From contig JAAZGX010000176.1 in the NCBI GenBank assembly GCA_012511005.1, positions 1 to 7,736 of the forward strand: 7,736 nucleotides of DNA, given 5' to 3'. The position numbers and the translations under genes were made by a program. A model generated the notes under the pieces. That model was given only the letters and a program-made list of their open reading frames with translations, ran no database searches and was not told where the DNA came from. The stretch is from Clostridiales bacterium (GTDB taxonomy: Bacteria; Bacillota; Clostridia; Oscillospirales; Acutalibacteraceae). Positions 1-6,685 of the stretch are shown here, piece after piece (position 1 is the stretch's first letter; each line of letters opens with the position of its first letter).

Positions 1-1646
1 GGGAACTTTTTTACATCGTGCTTCGCAAGGCGGTATGTCGTAGACTCCGCGGGCGTTGCCTCAAGGTTATAAAGGTCGCCATACTGCTCTTGATAATCGG
101 AAAGGCGTTCGCGCATATGGTTTAATACTTCTTTTGCAAATTGCTGTGCCTTTGGGTCAGTTAAATTAACGCGAAGCCACTTAGCGTTGAGCGCCGCCTC
201 ATTTATGCCTATTAAGCCGATTGTTGAAAAGTGGTTGTCAAAAGAGCCAAGATACCTTTTTGTATATGGATATAGTCCTTCGTGGAGCAGCTTTGTAATA
301 ATAGTCCTTTTCGTTTTAAGAGAGCGCGCCGCAATATCCATTAATTTATTAAGTCTGCGGTAAAAGTCTTCCTTATCTTCTGCAAGATATGCGATTTTCG
401 GAATATTTAAGGTGACAACACCGATAGAACCTGTGCTTTCGCCGCTGCCGAAAAATCCGCCGGACTTTTTACGAAGCTCTCTTAAATCAAGACGAAGTCT
501 GCAGCACATACTCCTAACATCGTTAGGCTCCATATCGCTGTTGATATAGTTTGAAAAGTACGGCGTGCCGTATTTAGAAGTCATTTCAAACAGAAGCTTG
601 TTATTTTCTGTATCAGACCAATCAAAGTCACGAGTAATAGAATAAGTGGGGATAGGGTACTGGAACCCTCTGCCGTTTGCGTCCCCGCCAATCATAATCT
701 CGATAAATGCCTTATTAATCATATCCATTTCGGCTTTGCAGTCTTTATACTTAAAGTCCGTCTCTTTGCCGCCGACAATACAGTTTTGTTCCGCAAGGTC
801 CGCGGGAACGGTCCAGTCAAGTGTTATGTTTGAAAAAGGAGCTTGCGTACCCCAGCGGGAGGGCGTATTTACACCGAAAATAAATGATTCAATACATTTT
901 TTAACGGCTCCGTAATCTAAATTATCAACCTTTACGAAAGGTGCTAAATATGTGTCAAAAGAGGAGAATGCTTGCGCGCCTGCCCATTCGTTTTGCATAA
1001 TTCCAAGGAAGTTTACCATTTGGTTGCAAAGCGTTGCAAGGTGGCTTGCGGGCGAGGATGTTATTTTACCGGGTATACCGCCAAGCCCCTCTTGTATGAG
1101 CTGTTTAAGCGACCAGCCGGCGCAATAACCGGTAAGCATTGAAAGGTCGTGTATATGCATATCGGCGCTTCTGTGAGCGTTTGCCACTTCATCATCATAT
1201 ATTTCTGAAAGCCAATAATTTGCTGTAATGGCGCCGGAGTTGCTTAAAATCAGCCCGCCTACGGAATATGTGACCGTAGAATTCTCTTTAACGCGCCAAT
1301 CCGTCACCTTAACATAACTGTCTACAATATCTTTGTAATCAAGTATTGTTGACTTCATGTTACGGATTTTTTCCCTGTTCTTTCTATATAATATATAGCA
1401 TTTTGCAACATCGGCATAGCCCGCCTGCACGAGTACCGCTTCAACACTATCCTGAATATCTTCAACAGATACTTTTTCATCCTTGACCTTAGATTCATAG
1501 TCTGCCGTGACCTTTAACGCTAAAAGGTCAATAATATCATGGTTATAATTTTTATTTAACGCCTCAAACGCTTTTTCTATGGCAGCACTGATTTTAGATA
1601 TATTAAAATCTACGAGCGCGCCGTCTCTCTTTACTACTTGGTACAT
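1..1646 (-). CDS. nrdD: Anaerobic (class III) ribonucleoside-triphosphate reductase NrdD, partial: C-terminus beyond left edge
   Basis: This enzyme reduces ribonucleoside triphosphates to dNTPs in the cytoplasm using a glycyl radical, supplying DNA precursors without oxygen. 548 codons are visible, starting at ATG 1646-1644 behind a GAGAGG ribosome binding site. Residues 1-90 look like an ATP-cone regulatory domain (VVKRDG near the start). The barrel follows: HIHDL at 164-168, Cys175 in the TGYCAGW loop, NTPSRWGTQAPFSN at 260-273, MCCR at 380-383, and EATPAES around 529-535. By position, Cys175 and Cys381/382 correspond to the active-site cysteines Cys79 and Cys290 of phage T4 NrdD. Family members are about 600-750 residues, so roughly 150 residues, including the zinc-binding cysteines and the glycyl-radical loop, lie off the left edge. 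No stop or frameshift interrupts the visible part. It has its own promoter and NrdR-box pair and lies directly downstream of its activase gene. Identification is secure. Confidence 0.96.
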   Translation of the reverse strand, partial: MYQVVKRDGALVDFNISKISAAIEKAFEALNKNYNHDIIDLLALKVTADYESKVKDEKVSVEDIQDSVEAVLVQAGYADVAKCYILYRKNREKIRNMKSTILDYKDIVDSYVKVTDWRVKENSTVTYSVGGLILSNSGAITANYWLSEIYDDEVANAHRSADMHIHDLSMLTGYCAGWSLKQLIQEGLGGIPGKITSSPASHLATLCNQMVNFLGIMQNEWAGAQAFSSFDTYLAPFVKVDNLDYGAVKKCIESFIFGVNTPSRWGTQAPFSNITLDWTVPADLAEQNCIVGGKETDFKYKDCKAEMDMINKAFIEIMIGGDANGRGFQYPIPTYSITRDFDWSDTENNKLLFEMTSKYGTPYFSNYINSDMEPNDVRSMCCRLRLDLRELRKKSGGFFGSGESTGSIGVVTLNIPKIAYLAEDKEDFYRRLNKLMDIAARSLKTKRTIITKLLHEGLYPYTKRYLGSFDNHFSTIGLIGINEAALNAKWLRVNLTDPKAQQFAKEVLNHMRERLSDYQEQYGDLYNLEATPAESTTYRLAKHDVKKF

Positions 1647-1652
1647 CGCAAA

Positions 1653-1659
1653 ATTCCTC
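1653..1659 (-). promoter_or_regulatory. Ribosome binding site of nrdD
   Basis: The minus-strand sequence GAGAGGA lies about 8 bases before the ATG at 1646-1644. It supports that ATG as the start, in agreement with the ATP-cone beginning at residue 2. Confidence 0.75.
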
Positions 1660-1686
1660 TCACATTAAATTGTTTTTGTAAAATGA

Positions 1687-1715
1687 ATTATATATCACTC
1701 TTTTACCATTGTCAA
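1687..1715 (-). promoter_or_regulatory. Consensus housekeeping promoter for nrdD
   Basis: On the minus strand a perfect -35 hexamer TTGACA (1715-1710) is followed after exactly 17 bases by a perfect -10 hexamer TATAAT (1692-1687). Transcription would start near base 1680, giving a leader of about 34 nt before the nrdD ATG. Such a full sigma-A/sigma-70 match implies a strong promoter that would need repression. Two NrdR-like boxes lie immediately upstream. Confidence 0.88.
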
Positions 1716-1722
1716 CACTAAT

Positions 1723-1738
1723 ACACAATATATTGATA
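1723..1738. promoter_or_regulatory. NrdR box, promoter-proximal, upstream of nrdD
   Basis: The 16 bases acacaatatattgata match the published NrdR-box consensus acaCwAtATaTwGtgt at 13 of 16 positions, counted by eye, including the whole central core. NrdR is the zinc-finger/ATP-cone repressor that senses nucleotides and controls ribonucleotide reductase genes. The box ends 7 bases upstream of the -35 hexamer. It is paired with a second box exactly 41 bp further upstream, as expected for a protein that binds tandem sites on one helix face. Confidence 0.8.
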
Positions 1739-1763
1739 AAAAAGTTAAAATAATTGAAATAAG

Positions 1764-1779
1764 ACACTATATATTGTTA
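1764..1779. promoter_or_regulatory. NrdR box, distal, upstream of nrdD
   Basis: The 16 bases acactatatattgtta match the NrdR consensus at 14 of 16 positions. Start-to-start distance to the proximal box is 41 bp, close to four helical turns. The box includes the TAA stop codon of nrdG (1777-1779), so the operator of nrdD is partly embedded in the end of the preceding gene. Confidence 0.82.
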
Positions 1780-2463
1780 TCTGATTATAACTTCTCCTAC
1801 TTTTCCGTTAAAATATGAGGCAAATCTTTTCATTTCCTCATCAGAAAAAGGCGAAAGACTTTTGTCTATAACATTATCGGAATTCACAAAGTTTTGAAGA
1901 CAATAACGCATAGCTCCCTTAATGCGCTCTGAAATACTTAAAAAGTCCTCGTCAGTATGAAGCTGTTTAACAACGGTTGTACGAAATTCATAAGGAATAG
2001 TACCTTTTTTCAAAAAGTCTATGCTTTCGTCAATACTTGAATAGTTAAATTTAGAAAGACCTGCAACATTAGAATACCCTTTTTCAGAGGATTTAATATC
2101 CATAGCAACATAGTCACAAAGCCCTTTGTTTACAATGCTTTTAAGTCTTTCGGGAAATGAGCCGTTCGTATCAATCTTAATAAGAAGACCAAGGCTTTTA
2201 ATTTTCTTCAAAAATGGCTCAATATCAGGCTGCAGCAGCGGCTCACCGCCCGTAACACATACGGCGTCAAGCATATCCTTTCTTTTTTCGATATAAGAAA
2301 AGAAATAATCCTCAGTAATAAGAGGCGCTTCATTCGGGTTTTGCACCAAAGACGCATTATGGCAAAAAGGGCATCTGAAATTACACCCCGGAGTAAAAAC
2401 GGTACAGCATACCTTACCGGGGTAATCTAATAAAGAAAGTTTTTGGAGACCGGAAAGCTTCAT
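1777..2463 (-). CDS. nrdG: Anaerobic ribonucleoside-triphosphate reductase activating protein (radical SAM, NrdG2 type)
   Basis: This 228-residue radical-SAM enzyme uses a [4Fe-4S] cluster and S-adenosylmethionine to install the glycyl radical on NrdD. The cluster ligands are Cys27, Cys31 and Cys34 in CNFRCPFC, and the SAM-binding GGEP motif is at residues 72-75. The opening SLLDYPGK plus FTPGCNFRCPFCHN is typical of the longer NrdG2 branch (TIGR02495) rather than the roughly 155-residue E. coli type NrdG. The ATG at 2463-2461 has AAGGA 9 bases upstream. It is read in the same direction as nrdD, but 130 bases separate them, with a strong nrdD promoter in between, so the two may be transcribed separately. 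Because NrdG2 proteins are similar to activases of other glycyl-radical enzymes, the partner is assigned from the adjacent nrdD. The fold is certain; the partner is very likely. Confidence 0.92.
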   Translation of the reverse strand: MKLSGLQKLSLLDYPGKVCCTVFTPGCNFRCPFCHNASLVQNPNEAPLITEDYFFSYIEKRKDMLDAVCVTGGEPLLQPDIEPFLKKIKSLGLLIKIDTNGSFPERLKSIVNKGLCDYVAMDIKSSEKGYSNVAGLSKFNYSSIDESIDFLKKGTIPYEFRTTVVKQLHTDEDFLSISERIKGAMRYCLQNFVNSDNVIDKSLSPFSDEEMKRFASYFNGKVGEVIIR

Positions 2464-2472
2464 ATAATCAAT

Positions 2473-2477
2473 TCCTT
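2473..2477 (-). promoter_or_regulatory. Ribosome binding site of nrdG
   Basis: AAGGA on the minus strand lies 9 bases before the ATG at 2463-2461. It supports this start, which is also where the conserved N-terminal block begins. Confidence 0.7.
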
Positions 2478-2555
2478 ACATTACTTAGTATGTTACCATA
2501 TTTTATGGAAGTATTCTATTGTCAAAATAACAAAAAATTAAGAGAGTTTATTGTC

Positions 2556-2581
2556 ATAATACACAAAATGGGGTGTATTAT
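2556..2581. repeat. Perfect 9-bp inverted repeat upstream of nrdG
   Basis: The arms ataatacac (2556-2564) and gtgtattat (2573-2581) are exact reverse complements around an 8-base spacer (aaaatggg). The right arm runs into the TATAAT hexamer read on the minus strand. It is most likely an operator dyad containing the proximal NrdR-like box. As RNA it would be a weak A/U-rich hairpin with no following U-run, so a terminator role is unlikely. Confidence 0.7.
2561..2576. promoter_or_regulatory. Probable NrdR-like box, proximal, upstream of nrdG
   Basis: The 16 bases acacaaaatggggtgt keep both conserved ends (ACAC and GTGT) but have a degenerate centre: 12 of 16 positions fit the NrdR consensus. 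It forms the core of a longer perfect dyad (2556-2581). It would cover the likely transcription start if the TATAAT at 2577-2582 is used, which is a classical repressor position. Confidence 0.5.
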
Positions 2582-2585
2582 AACA
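2577..2585 (-). promoter_or_regulatory. Candidate extended -10 promoter for nrdG
   Basis: On the minus strand TGTTATAAT provides a perfect -10 hexamer (2582-2577) with the extended TGn element. No good -35 is present: the best is TTGTGG with a 19-base spacer. An extended -10 can work without a strong -35. Transcription would start near 2570, inside the dyad, leaving a leader of about 107 nt. An alternative is TTGACA at 2525-2520, but it lacks a well-spaced -10. Confidence 0.45.
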
Positions 2586-2601
2586 TAAACAGATAAAAAA
2601 A

Positions 2602-2617
2602 CCACAAAATATGGCAT
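2602..2617. promoter_or_regulatory. Possible degenerate NrdR-like box, distal, upstream of nrdG
   Basis: The 16 bases ccacaaaatatggcat match only 11 of 16 consensus positions and are a poor palindrome, so alone this would not be called. The argument is register: it begins exactly 41 bp from the proximal box, the same offset as the clear nrdD pair. It would overlap the -35 region of the candidate nrdG promoter. Confidence 0.35.
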
Positions 2618-2630
2618 ATAAGCAGCAGAT

Positions 2631-2668
2631 AAAAAAATCGGCAGCAATCACAAAAGTGGCGGCTGCCG
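2631..2668 (-). terminator. Rho-independent terminator after iorB
   Basis: Read on the minus strand, CGGCAGC (2668-2662) pairs with GCTGCCG (2645-2639). Inside the stem CAC pairs with GTG across a TTTT loop, with a small internal mismatch. The stem is followed by one A and then seven T (2637-2631). It lies about 40 bases past the iorB stop and ends the symporter-ligase-iorAB operon, separating it from the nrd genes. Confidence 0.85.
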
Positions 2669-2708
2669 TTTATCTATATTAATTTACCTTATGAAATAAA
2701 AGACTACT

Positions 2709-3281
2709 TTATAATGTATAGCCGAGTTCAAACGCCTTTAAGTTCACATCAACAAATTTTTCGGGAACGGTTTTTTTAATGGCATTTAGCCACTGTTTCT
2801 TCGAAATATCAGAATGTTTAGCGGTAACGCCTAAAAGAACGGTATTTACCGCTTTTTCGTTCCCCGCATTTTTTGCAATTGTTAAAGCGTCCGTTGAAAT
2901 TAATTTTATATTACTTTCATTTAGCGTTTCAATAATATTAGACGGATACTCTGTACCGCCTATTACTACAGGCATAGGCATAATTTTTTGTGTATTTGTA
3001 ATTAAAATGCCGCCTTTTTTAAGGTAGGGAAGCCAACGAGCCGCCTCAAGCTGCTCAAATGAAATAATAATGTCTGCCTGACCTTTATCAATAATAGGGG
3101 AATGAACTTCTTTGCCGCTTTTTACATATGTAACAACAGAGCCGCCGCGCTGCGACATTCCGTGTACCTCTGAAACCTTTACATCAAGCCCGATATCAAT
3201 GAAAAGCCTGCCTAAAAGCTTGCTTGCGAGTAAACTGCCTTGACCGCCTACTCCTACAATCATAATATTTAAGTCTTTCAT
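2709..3281 (-). CDS. iorB: Indolepyruvate:ferredoxin oxidoreductase, beta subunit
   Basis: This 190-residue protein is the small subunit of indolepyruvate oxidoreductase and corresponds to the gamma-type domain of 2-oxoacid:ferredoxin oxidoreductases. With IorA it interconverts aryl 2-oxoacids (indolepyruvate, phenylpyruvate) plus CoA with aryl-acetyl-CoA, CO2 and reduced ferredoxin in the cytoplasm. Visible hallmarks are the N-terminal nucleotide/CoA-binding glycine motif GVGGQG at 10-15 and the family signature SEVHGMSQRGGSV around residues 37-49. Its length is normal for IorB. Its ATG overlaps the iorA stop as ATGA (3281-3278), implying translational coupling and equal subunit amounts, and GGGAG lies about 8 bases before the start. 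It is the last gene of the operon, before the terminator at 2631-2668. Identification is secure; the physiological substrate and direction are not shown by sequence. Confidence 0.94.
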   Translation of the reverse strand: MKDLNIMIVGVGGQGSLLASKLLGRLFIDIGLDVKVSEVHGMSQRGGSVVTYVKSGKEVHSPIIDKGQADIIISFEQLEAARWLPYLKKGGILITNTQKIMPMPVVIGGTEYPSNIIETLNESNIKLISTDALTIAKNAGNEKAVNTVLLGVTAKHSDISKKQWLNAIKKTVPEKFVDVNLKAFELGYTL

Positions 3282-5020
3282 TTTTCATTCTCCCGATTTA
3301 ATACACCGCGTTTGCAAAGCTGTGCGCAAACATCGCAGCCAACGCAAAGCGTTTCGTTTATTTGCACTTTCTTATCTATAATAGTAATAGCAGGGCAGCC
3401 TATTTGCATACACAGACGGCAGCCGTTGCACCGTTCAATTATTGGAACTATGGGTGTTTTATGCTTAACATATTTTAAGAGAGCGCACGGTCTGCGGCTA
3501 ATTACTACAGAAGGCTCATCTTTATTAAGCTCCTCGTGAATTACTTTTCTGCTTTCTGTAAGGTCGTTGGGGTCAATAACGCGAACGCTCTTTATACCTA
3601 TTGACTTAACAAGAGCTTCTAAATCGACGGCCGCCGTAACATCGCCTGAAAGCGTGTAGCCCGTTGTGGGGTTGTGCTGGTGCCCCGTCATTCCTGTTAT
3701 GCTATTATCAGCTATTATTACTGTTGAATTACCCTTGTTATAAACAATGTCTATAAGACCCGTAATGCCGGAGTGAATAAATGTAGAGTCGCCGATAATC
3801 GCTGCCGATTTAGCGGCGGTTTTATCATCATTAGCCTTATTGTAGCCGTGCAGCATTCCTACGGAAGCGCCCATGCAAACGCAAGTATCAAGACTGTTAA
3901 GCGGCGCGAGAGCGCCTAAAGTATAACAACCGATATCGCCGCTGACGAAAACCTTTTCTTTTTTTAATGTGTGAAACAGCGCTCTATGCGGACATCCGGG
4001 GCAAAGAACCGGCGGGCGGTTGGGAATATCAGAAAGCTTACTATCGGCGCCGACGATAACCTCTGAAAGGATAGCTTCTTTTATAATATTTTGTGAGTAT
4101 TCGCCGTATTTAGGGAAAACATCCTTGCCTATAACAGAAAGCCCCAAGGCTTTGCAGTGCTGCTCTATAATATCGTCAAGTTCCTCTGCCACATAAAGCT
4201 TTTTTACTTTTGACGCAAAGTCTTTTAATAGCTTTTCGGGCAGGGGATATGTCATACCAAGCTTTAATATGCTTGCTTTATTGCCTAAAGCCTCTTTTGC
4301 ATATTCATATGAAATACCGGAGGTTATAACGCCTATTTCTGTACTTTCTGTTTCAACGGTATTAAATTTATCTGATTCGGCAAGCTCAATAAGTCTTTTT
4401 TGACGCTCTTCTAAAAATACGCGCCTTTTTTTAGCCATAGCCGGCATCATAACAAACTTTTCCGGATTTTTAATATAATCCTTGCTTTTCTGTTCCTGCG
4501 GCTCTGACAGCGTCACTATACTTCTTGAATGGGATACCCTCGTTGAAAGTCTGACTATTACAGGCGTGTCATATTCTTCTGAAATTTCAAAAGCAAGCTT
4601 TGTAAAGTCAAGCGCTTCTTGCGAATTAGACGGCTCAAGGACAGGCGTCTTAGCACCCATAGCATGGCGGCGTGTGTCCTGCTCATTCTGAGAGGAGTGC
4701 ATGCCGGGGTCGTCTGCCACAGCAAATACAAGACCGCCGTTTACACCCGTATATGATACGGTGTAAAGCGGGTCGGCGGCAACATTAAGCCCCACATGCT
4801 TCATAGCGGTAAAAGAGCGCGCGCCCGCAAAGGAGGCGCCTATAGCAACCTCTGCGGCAACCTTTTCATTCGGCGCCCATTCACTGTAAATGTTTTTATA
4901 TTTCGCCACAGCCTCTGTAATCTCTGTACTCGGCGTGCCGGGGTAGCTTGAAACGACCTTACAGCCTGCTTCATATAACCCTCTTGCGATTGCTTCATTT
5001 CCAAGCAAAAGTTCTTTCAT
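3278..5020 (-). CDS. iorA: Indolepyruvate:ferredoxin oxidoreductase, alpha subunit (thiamine-diphosphate and [4Fe-4S])
   Basis: This 580-residue catalytic subunit has the full IorA layout. The N-terminal pyrimidine-binding domain opens with LLGNEAIARG and has SSYPGTPSTEI at 24-34. CPGCPHR at 340-346 is followed by GDIGCYTLG at 361-369. The diphosphate-binding segment runs from Gly410-Asp411 to Asn439. Two C-terminal ferredoxin-like clusters follow: Cys531, 534, 537, 542 and Cys559, 562, 565, 569. The first has the four-residue gap before GCP that is usual in IorA. All eight cluster cysteines are present and no domain is missing, so it should be active. The ATG (5020-5018) has GGAAAGGAA just upstream, partly filling the 15-base gap after the ligase stop. 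Tight coupling to a CoA ligase and a symporter suggests work on an imported acid's CoA ester, perhaps by reductive carboxylation. This direction is inferred. Confidence 0.95.
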   Translation of the reverse strand: MKELLLGNEAIARGLYEAGCKVVSSYPGTPSTEITEAVAKYKNIYSEWAPNEKVAAEVAIGASFAGARSFTAMKHVGLNVAADPLYTVSYTGVNGGLVFAVADDPGMHSSQNEQDTRRHAMGAKTPVLEPSNSQEALDFTKLAFEISEEYDTPVIVRLSTRVSHSRSIVTLSEPQEQKSKDYIKNPEKFVMMPAMAKKRRVFLEERQKRLIELAESDKFNTVETESTEIGVITSGISYEYAKEALGNKASILKLGMTYPLPEKLLKDFASKVKKLYVAEELDDIIEQHCKALGLSVIGKDVFPKYGEYSQNIIKEAILSEVIVGADSKLSDIPNRPPVLCPGCPHRALFHTLKKEKVFVSGDIGCYTLGALAPLNSLDTCVCMGASVGMLHGYNKANDDKTAAKSAAIIGDSTFIHSGITGLIDIVYNKGNSTVIIADNSITGMTGHQHNPTTGYTLSGDVTAAVDLEALVKSIGIKSVRVIDPNDLTESRKVIHEELNKDEPSVVISRRPCALLKYVKHKTPIVPIIERCNGCRLCMQIGCPAITIIDKKVQINETLCVGCDVCAQLCKRGVLNRENEK

Positions 5021-5026
5021 TTTATA

Positions 5027-5035
5027 TTCCTTTCC
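5027..5035 (-). promoter_or_regulatory. Ribosome binding site of iorA
   Basis: GGAAAGGAA on the minus strand ends about 6 bases before the iorA ATG. It lies in the 15-base gap after the ligase stop codon TAG (5038-5036) and supports both the start choice and translation from a shared message. Confidence 0.7.
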
Positions 5036-6670
5036 CTAATTGCGAACTTGTTTTGCGACAATATCCTCGCCGCAGTAAGCTTTTCTTAATTTAGGTTTTT
5101 CTATTTTACCTGTTGGATTTCGCGGTACATCGGAAAATATTATAACACGCGGTCTTTTATAACGCGGCAAATCTAAACAGAACAGATTGACATCTTCCTC
5201 TGAAAGCAGAAATCCGTCTTTCAATTGAATAATTGCCGCCGTTATTTCGCCTAAACGCTTGTCGGGCATACCGATGACGGCACAATCTTTAACAGCCTCA
5301 TGTTTTCGTAAAAAGTCTTCAATCTGAACAGGATAAATATTTTCCCCACCCGTTATAATAACATCCTTTTTCCTATCGACAAGATAAATAAAGCCGTCCT
5401 CGTCCTCCATAGCCATATCTCCCGTATAAAGCCAACCATCAGACAGAACTTCATTCGTAGCCTTTTCATCGTTGTAATAGCACTTCATAACGGCAGGACC
5501 CTTTACGGCAAGCTCGCCCACATCGCCGCGCTTCACGGCGTTTCTTTTCTCATCAACAATTTTAGTTTGCCAGCCGTAGCCGGCTTTTCCTATGGAGCCG
5601 ACTTTATGTATATTTTCAATTCCTAAATGTACGCACCCTGGTCCCGTTGATTCGCTCAAACCGTAATTAGTATCATACTCGTGATTAGGAAAATACTTTA
5701 ACCATCTCTTTATCAGGCTTTGCGGTACGGGTTGCGCGCCAATATGCATTAGCCGCCATTGTGAAATATTATACTCGGAAAGCTCAATATCACCGCGCTC
5801 TATAGCGTCAAGAATGTCCTGTGCCCACGGCACTAACAGCCACACGATTGTACATTTTTCATCTGAAACGGCTTTAAGCGTCCAATGAGGCTCTGTACCT
5901 TTTAATAAGACTGCTTTCCCTCCTGTGTAAAGGTTCCCAAACCAATGCATTTTTGCTCCCGTATGGTAAAGGGGAGGGATACATAAAAATATATCGTCTT
6001 TAGTTTGGTGGTGGTGCGCCTGCTCTGTTATACAGGAATGTACAAGGTTTCCGTGCGTGTGCAAAATTGCTTTCGGAAAGCCCGTAGTGCCTGACGAAAA
6101 ATATATTGCGCCATCGTCATTGTCATCTAAATGAATGTCAGGCTTTTTTGACGAGCAGTATGTAACGAGCTTATCATAGCTTTCCGCAAACGATGGACAG
6201 TCCTTACCTACATAAAGCAAAGGCTTTATATTCGGTATTTTATTATAGATTTCTTCAATTCTGCCGATAAACTCCGGACCGAAAATGAGAGAAGAGGAGT
6301 TTGAAAGCTTTAGGCAGTAATCAATCTCATCAGACGCATACCTGAAATTAAGAGGAACGGCTAACGCTCCCGTTTTGAGTATGCCGAAATAAATTGGCAG
6401 CCACTCAAGGCAGTTCATAAGGAGTACTGCAACTCTGTCACCTTTTTTTATGCCTCTTGAAAGAAGGAAATTTGCAAAACGATTAGCTTTCTTGTCAAAA
6501 TCTCCCCATGTAATTTCACTTCTTATTCCGTTTCTGCTGCTCGGCTCAATAAGCGAAAACTCCTTCCAAGTAACAAGAGTTTTTGAGTGAAGTTCCGGAT
6601 TGATTTCTACAAGACTGACATCATCCTTATAAAGAGATGCGTTTTTTTCAAGAAATTCGGTAATAGGCAT
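5036..6670 (-). CDS. AMP-forming acyl-CoA synthetase / acid:CoA ligase (class I adenylate-forming enzyme)
   Basis: This 544-residue enzyme activates a carboxylic acid to acyl-AMP with ATP and then to acyl-CoA. All core motifs are visible: the phosphate loop SSGTTGFPKA at 192-201, PPLYHTG at 232-238, NYGLSESTG at 335-343, YTGD at 415-418, the hinge region RKKDVIITGGENIYP at 433-447, and the catalytic lysine in PTGK, Lys522. Length matches the FadD-like medium/long class and is longer than the roughly 430-residue phenylacetate-CoA ligase PaaK, so it is not a PaaK homologue. Residues 30-60 hold two similar blocks (TWKEF and TWGDF) before the usual KANRFAN segment, perhaps a small insertion. AAGGAAG precedes the ATG. 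It sits 15 bases after the symporter and 15 before iorA. The substrate cannot be read from the sequence; context favours an arylacetic or related acid that IorAB can use after activation. Confidence 0.9.
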   Translation of the reverse strand: MPITEFLEKNASLYKDDVSLVEINPELHSKTLVTWKEFSLIEPSSRNGIRSEITWGDFDKKANRFANFLLSRGIKKGDRVAVLLMNCLEWLPIYFGILKTGALAVPLNFRYASDEIDYCLKLSNSSSLIFGPEFIGRIEEIYNKIPNIKPLLYVGKDCPSFAESYDKLVTYCSSKKPDIHLDDNDDGAIYFSSGTTGFPKAILHTHGNLVHSCITEQAHHHQTKDDIFLCIPPLYHTGAKMHWFGNLYTGGKAVLLKGTEPHWTLKAVSDEKCTIVWLLVPWAQDILDAIERGDIELSEYNISQWRLMHIGAQPVPQSLIKRWLKYFPNHEYDTNYGLSESTGPGCVHLGIENIHKVGSIGKAGYGWQTKIVDEKRNAVKRGDVGELAVKGPAVMKCYYNDEKATNEVLSDGWLYTGDMAMEDEDGFIYLVDRKKDVIITGGENIYPVQIEDFLRKHEAVKDCAVIGMPDKRLGEITAAIIQLKDGFLLSEEDVNLFCLDLPRYKRPRVIIFSDVPRNPTGKIEKPKLRKAYCGEDIVAKQVRN

Positions 6671-6685
6671 TAATTATCTTCCTTT

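Noticed and set aside
646..915. 89-codon plus-strand open frame
   Set aside because: It lies antisense within nrdD, which has continuous conserved motifs there; the peptide shows no recognisable family and no convincing ribosome binding site.
2495..2525. TTGACA (2525-2520) as the -35 of a second nrdG promoter
   Set aside because: The -35 is perfect but the -10 choices are poor: AATATG at 17 bases or TATGGT at 19 bases. Kept only as an alternative to the extended -10 at 2577-2585.
2590..2637. 12-base direct repeat cagataaaaaaa at 2590-2601 and 2626-2637
   Set aside because: It is mostly an A-run; one copy is the T-tract of the iorB terminator. The other has no stable hairpin before it, so it is not called a second terminator; likely chance in A/T-rich DNA.
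2669..2708. A/T-rich DNA between iorB and its terminator
   Set aside because: Only 40 bases, with no reading frame, repeat or site that can be supported.
2779..4691. Plus-strand open frames at 2779-3027, 3312-3539 and 4482-4691
   Set aside because: All are antisense to iorB/iorA coding sequence with clear family motifs; their compositions are those of shadow frames.
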